From assembly GCA_963402885.1 (NCBI GenBank), contig OY727094.1, positions 14,076,501-14,140,500 on the forward strand: a stretch of 64,000 bases of DNA, read 5' to 3'. The notes under the pieces are model-generated. The model was not told the DNA's origin. It saw nothing but the letters and a program-made list of their open reading frames with translations, and did no database searches. Shown in pieces: positions 59,601 to 64,000 of this stretch. Each line of letters begins with the position of its first letter. Position 1 is the stretch's first letter. Made by a program: the position numbers and the translations under genes. The stretch is from Antedon bifida (taxonomy: Eukaryota; Echinodermata; Crinoidea; Comatulida; Antedonidae).

Positions 59601-62600
59601 TCTTCAAAATAATAAAGCCACTTTTTAAAAGATTGTTATTCCGTTATGCAGGATTTATTTATTTTAATTTATTTATTAACCTAAAGGCAAATTACTAAAA
59701 AATGACAAGACTGTGGCTAGATCTCAAATGGAGATGAAAAATATAATAAGCAAAAATCTAAATCAAAATTTCGGGTAGTAGCCTACTTGCCCTCCATCAG
59801 CAGTGCAAGTGAAAATACTTGCACTGATTTTGTGGTAAGCTACTGTGATGACATGACAATGATAATTCAGTCATCTTCTACAACACATCTGAAACATTTG
59901 ACGCTCGTGATCATACAGTTTCGTTAGAAAATTGAACGATTCTTAAACGTAACAAAATGCTTCAAAAGAAAATAAGGTCATGTAGCTCCCAATGATTGAC
60001 AAGGTGACTAAAAGCGAATTGTTTTTATTAGATTGAAAAACAGCATAAAAAGCAGATCATTATTGCGGAGATTACGACAGCGGTAGCTGAATATGAATTT
60101 GAAGTGCGATCAAGGTTTTCATTAGGCCTACATCACCAGTTCAGTGATTGGAGTCCAATTGTCACACTACCCAGTGAGTTTTAAAGTCATTTGGAATACG
60201 TATACCTAGTACCTAGATCGTTTCTACAAGATTGTAAATTGCATTCAATGTTCAAATAACCATTTGTAATGATTAGGGTCATTACATCCAATTTTACAGC
60301 TGTCACTATAGTGTATTTAATCCACCTCGAGTTGTATCTAACTGTCTTACAATAGTTGGCTAGATAGTATCTGGTGACAGCTGCAAAATAGAGTTGTCTT
60401 TATGTGCTCACTAATCATATCTGCATTAATAATGACCAAATGAAATTAAATATCAAAATCCTCATAATGTATATAAAAAGAACAGTTTACCTTCTCGACC
60501 AATATATACCGTACGTGACTAGAATATTTTCTTTTTTATTGTCTAAAAATAATGAAAAATTTGTTTTTGTAGTTTCTATGATCATAGACGTGAACGTCAC
60601 ATCGTCAGAAAACGAAAACGTCTTGTCACTACAATGGGAAACACCAAATGAAGAAACTCAGTATTTATACCGCATTACGGGAACTTATACTGGACAATCA
60701 CTAAATGAAAGTGTTGAGGAAGAATTAACATTGAATAACATTGACATAAATGTGCCGTGCAACAACATCACAGAGAACACCATTGTCTATAATCTAGAGC
60801 TAAGGAGTGTTCAGGTAGACACGTTTGAAGTCGAAGTCGAAGGTCCTCCAACCAGAATATTATATGAGTTCAAATGCTTAAAACAAGGTGTGTTGGCCTA
60901 TGTCTCTTTATGATACCTAGAGGGTTCGCTTGTGCATGTATTTGGAAAACACCCATAATTCGGGGTAAATGGTTTACCCAAACTTTGTTTTCATCGTCAA
61001 TAAATCCTTATATAACTAATAGTAAACATGGGTTTCATTATATGGTTAAATCAGAACCAAAAGTATGCACCAACTTTCTGTATCACTGAGTAAAGTAAGG
61101 AAATCATTTGGCTTCTTCTCAAAAGCTACGGTAATATTCTAAAAAAGTGCTCAACACTTACTTTACTTTAACGTTTGCAAATGTACATAATCTAATTTAC
61201 TTTATGACATAATGTATAACTAGAGATAGACATTAGAGCCTCATATTTATCAATTTCATTTTTTTAGGTTTGGTGACCGAGAGACAACCTGTAACTTTGA
61301 ATACAGTTGCAGTGCAAGATGAGCCTAGTATGTGAATAAACCTATTAACAAATATTACAATTTAGAATAGCACACGTGTCGTGTAATTGCGACAATGTTA
61401 GGCCTACTTATTGTTGTTTCTCTACTACTGAATGCTTAGAAATAGCCTCACTACTGCATATAATATTTTCTTATGGCAAATTTACCAATAGCCATGCGTT
61501 AATCTGAAAATAGCGTAATTTTACTACCTGCTTGAATAATATTTTGGGTGCATTTGTGTGATCAAATTAAAGAAGTTACCTCTATTTTTTTAGATGTGAT
61601 CGTATATTGTTCACAATCCATATAGAGAAAAAAATGATTGTTTCTCTTGTTTTTCTTTTACAATGTTCAAATTTGCAAAAATTCATGATATGTTGTACTT
61701 TCAGATGAATTTATCATTCCGTTTCTTGTGGTGGGAATTATTATCTTATTTGTTATGCTGTTTTTTGGAGCTTTTAATGTGTATATACGTAAGCGAATTT
61801 TCATTGAATGGCCTGAACCAAAATTCTTCAAAGTGGTAAATATCATGTCTTTATTGCTTTCAAGTTAAAGATATATTGTCCCCCTAAAAAAATATTTTTT
61901 TAAATGTTTTTGTTGAATATGTTATGTTAATGTCACATAATAGTTATTCACTCTCACAAAAAATTGGGTCTGAAAAAATTTTATTTACCTATTTTATAGA
62001 AAAATGTAATTTAAAGCAAAAAATGGTCAAATTGTCTGGAAGACAATGAGTTTTTGGGTAATTTAACTGTTTATTTTGTCTTTTTATAGGTGAAATAATT
62101 TTTTTCCCCCGTTTTTTTCTTATGGAAGTGAACAACTTCATTAAAACTGCAAAATGGCCTATTCAAAGTCCGATTTTAAAAATCTTTATTTTTCATGATT
62201 TTGGGGGACAATACATCTTTAAAGATGTATTGTCCCCCTGAAAACATATTTTTTTAAATTTTTTTTTTAAATATGCCATTTTAATGTCACATAATAGTTA
62301 TCCACTTTGACCAAAAATTGGACCGAAAAAAAAAATGTATTTACCTGAAAAATCAGTAATTTAAAGCAAACAATAGTCAAATTGGCTGCCAGCCAATGGT
62401 TTTTAGTTTAATTTAACAATTTATTTTTGTCATTTTGTCACATTTTTTTTTCTATGGAAGTGATTAACTTTAGTAAAACTACAAAATAACCTATCCAAAG
62501 TCTGATTTAATTAATCTTCATTTTTCAGGTTTTTGGGGGACAATACATCTTTAAGAGCTAGGAAGCCTAAATAATTTATTATTTATTTGTCATCTTTAAT

Positions 62601-63417
62601 ATTAAAAAATGATATTAAGGGTCCGCTAGCTAAATGACGTAGATGTGTATTTCACGAAATTCAATCCACTTTGCGTGGTAATGAAATGTTGTTTAGAACC
62701 ACGCATTCACTGTATTTGTCATAACAGACGTGAAATAACATGTTTAATAAAGGAATCTCTTTTATTTAGGAAATTAGCCCCGTTCGTCCACGATCAGTAG
62801 AAAAGGAAGTTTTTGATGACTTGAAGACGAAGAAGTCGGACTTACCTACATCGTACCGCAGTTCAACAAGTTCTGATCAAGGATTTCATGAGTTTAGTCC
62901 TGATTCTCAGATAGAAGGGAAAAACATTTACATGGTTGTACCGTCTATTGACCAAGTTTCACCAGTTACGAAAAGTGGTTTTATAAACTCATCACCAGTT
63001 ACCACTGACAAAATGGCAGTTAAAGAGGGAAGCACGGCATACTTTCGCCTGCAACAAACAGGTGAGGATGATGCACTGCAATTGTCTCCATTACTCGTGG
63101 AAAGCACAAGAAATGTGCAGAACTCGAATCCTTACACGCCAATGACGTCAGTTTCCTCAGATAAACCTCAGAAGTCAGAAAAATGTGGACGAGAGAACGT
63201 TACAGATCCTTACTGGAAATTAGATGAGGTTCTACGTGTAAAAGTAGACAACGCACACGCTGGTTTGACGGAGTTTATTCCAGTCTCTACATGCGATTAT
63301 TACAGCAGAGAGGAAGACATAGGGGACATCATTGGAGAAGACGAAATTGATAATCTTCTGAATGGTATGCCACAGACAAATGTAGAACTTATTGAAGATG
63401 GCCATTTTATATTCTAG
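56647..63417 (+). CDS. Class I cytokine receptor, gp130/Domeless-like, 704 aa
   Basis: Ten exons: 56647-56740, 57069-57365, 57744-57855, 58588-58754, 59198-59346, 60032-60173, 60573-60887, 61268-61327, 61705-61835 and 62770-63417. GT/AG borders and phases stay in frame throughout. Residues 1-~27 are a signal peptide. An Ig-like domain has C52/W68/C107. Cytokine-receptor D1 (~131-224) has C140-x9-C150-T-W152 and a second Cys pair (CSNKLNDSTC). D2 (~225-320) ends in FSDWS (310-314), a WSxWS motif with the first Trp replaced. A further FN3-like domain spans ~321-425, then a stalk and a TM helix at 448-473 followed by RKR. W481-P-E-P484 fits a box1 JAK-docking motif. The 230-residue tail has Y611-T-P-M (YxxM), Y543-M-V-V and Y580-F-R-L but no YxxQ. 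Expected role: JAK/STAT signalling at the plasma membrane; the ligand is unknown. Exon 2 could end 3 bp earlier. Start: the ATG directly before the signal sequence. Confidence 0.9.
57965..58212 (-). mobile_element. RTE-type ORF2 C-terminal fragment in receptor intron 3
   Basis: The minus strand reads NGWCHITRHCDKRRVRM, then GRQKRR*RDDI (a stop replaces the Trp of the RTE WRDDI motif), then ARPAQNRNEWQRLEEGYIRQ. This matches the C-terminus of RTE-like ORF2. It explains the 108-codon plus-strand frame that overlaps it. Confidence 0.75.
58310..58560 (+). repeat. GATTAC-type minisatellite in receptor intron 3
   Basis: About 250 bp of imperfect tandem words of 7-15 bp, such as ATTGATTACAGATTATT and CTGATTACAGATTACCG. 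It ends about 25 bp before exon 4. Confidence 0.85.
59801..59826. other. Perfect short hairpin in receptor intron 5
   Basis: CAGTGCAAGT and ACTTGCACTG are separated by 6 nt (GAAAAT). The 10-bp stem may be part of a small MITE; it is too short to call a microRNA. Confidence 0.4.
60291..60389. repeat. Small inverted repeat in receptor intron 6
   Basis: ATTTTACAGCTGTCACTA (60291-60308) is mirrored by CTGGTGACAGCTGCAAAAT (60371-60389), about 100 bp in total. Possible miniature element or its two ends. Confidence 0.5.
61865..62222 (+). mobile_element. MITE, TTAAAGATGTATTGTCCCCC family, copy 1 (receptor intron 9)
   Basis: Left end TTAAAGATATATTGTCCCCC at 61865, right end GGGGGACAATACATCTTTAA ending at 62222. 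The internal CACATAATAGTTATTCACT is shared with copy 2. No ORF. Confidence 0.8.
62218..62554 (+). mobile_element. MITE, same family, copy 2, abutting copy 1
   Basis: TTTAAAGATGTATTGTCCCC starts where copy 1 ends; the two share the TTTAAA junction. Right end GGGGGACAATACATCTTTAA at 62535-62554. Contains TTGGCTGCCAGCCAA, also present at 36673-36687. Confidence 0.8.
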
Positions 63418-63618
63418 AATTATTAAATGTTTTAGTGTACGGTACTGACTTTATTTGTATATAAAATAATTATTGGAATTAGGCCTATATTTTGTCTCGT
63501 TAGTCACAGGCTAAATTCTAATTTCATGATGAAACATGATGAACTAAACAGGCGTCTCCTTCCAAAGAACTAAATCGTTAATGATATTTTTTCCATTGAC
63601 TAGAGGTTATATCCTTAT

Positions 63619-63901
63619 TTAACCTTTTGAAGACGTGATCCGTTTCCCATACGGGGTAATTTACTCTCCCAGGACGCGAGGCCCGTATATGTACGGGTTG
63701 ACTTTTGGGGGTCACTGAAATTGCACTTTTTGAGCATTTGACTTTGACCTAGGTAAAAAAATGACATTTTTTGGAAGGCAGAAAGTAGTTGCAGAAAGTT
63801 ACAGTTAAAAATGTATTTTGAATTTTTCCTAAACCTATTAAAAATACCTTATTTTAGCCTCAGTGACTTGGGGTAGAAACCTCGCGTCTTCAAAGGGTTA
63901 A
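63619..63901. mobile_element. piggyBac-like MITE
   Basis: TTAA-CCTTTTGAAGACG at the left and CGTCTTCAAAGG-GTTAA at the right. TTAA flanks with CC(C/T)TTT termini are typical of piggyBac-mobilised elements. 283 bp including both TTAA; no ORF. It lies 200 bp after the receptor stop codon. Confidence 0.75.
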
Positions 63902-64000
63902 TCTTTATTTATAACCTACGAAGGGTGTCTATATATAAACTCAGATCTCGGATATATATCTCAGATCTCTGATATATATGAGTTTCTAGATTCATCTAGA

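Noticed and set aside
59801..59826. Hairpin considered as a microRNA precursor
   Set aside because: The stem is only 10 bp with a 6-nt loop, far short of a pre-miRNA.
1..64000. CRISPR arrays, bacterial operons, rRNA genes
   Set aside because: No regularly spaced identical repeats with unique spacers, no rRNA motifs, and the genes are spliced, so the DNA is animal nuclear.

Overview
The window is animal nuclear DNA: AT-rich, intron-containing and crowded with repeats. Spliced genes with GT-AG introns, several clades of non-LTR retrotransposons, a Penelope-like element, TTAA-flanked MITEs and the constantly recurring short palindrome TAGGCCTA point to a marine invertebrate, most likely a deuterostome such as an echinoderm. 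The phylum is an inference; no marker gene here proves it. No rRNA, CRISPR or operon structure is visible.

Left and centre (1-36 kb, minus strand): a small family of secreted PAN/apple + fibrinogen-related-domain (FReD) proteins. I reconstructed one complete five-exon gene (27169-35498, 310 aa: signal peptide, PAN, FReD with a Ca-site-like DRDND and a GAWWY motif). A paralogue (472-10150) has four intact exons here, and its last exon lies off the left edge. Two further copies (11149-13653 and 18691-24223) are wrecked. TEs have invaded them: a Penelope-like element in intron 3 of the first gene (the paralogue gives the empty site and shows an 11-bp target duplication), non-LTR elements in its long intron 1, and an apparently full-length L2/CR1-like retrotransposon with two open ORFs (19278-23507) inside the fourth copy.

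Middle (36-45.7 kb): almost entirely repeats. The most striking is a 2.45-kb palindromic element (39136-41584) with two tiers of nested inverted repeats, built from GGGCCCGATCGTC and GAAATCGGTCGCG words. There are also TTAA-flanked elements, a 1.6-kb TIR element, and a 220-bp direct repeat that is identical by eye.

Right (45.7-64 kb, plus strand): two genuine host genes. DENR (five exons, 168 aa) is a translation re-initiation/recycling factor. The second is a ten-exon, 704-aa class I cytokine receptor of gp130/Domeless-like architecture: signal peptide, Ig, cytokine-receptor homology module with C-x9-C-x-W and a degenerate FSDWS, one more FN3, a TM helix, a box1-like WPEP and a tail with candidate SH2 docking tyrosines. 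Its introns carry a minisatellite, an RTE fragment and two abutting MITEs. A piggyBac-like MITE follows it.

The PAN-FReD cluster (probable secreted recognition lectins) and the JAK-type cytokine receptor both suggest immune functions, but nothing in the sequence links them as one pathway.
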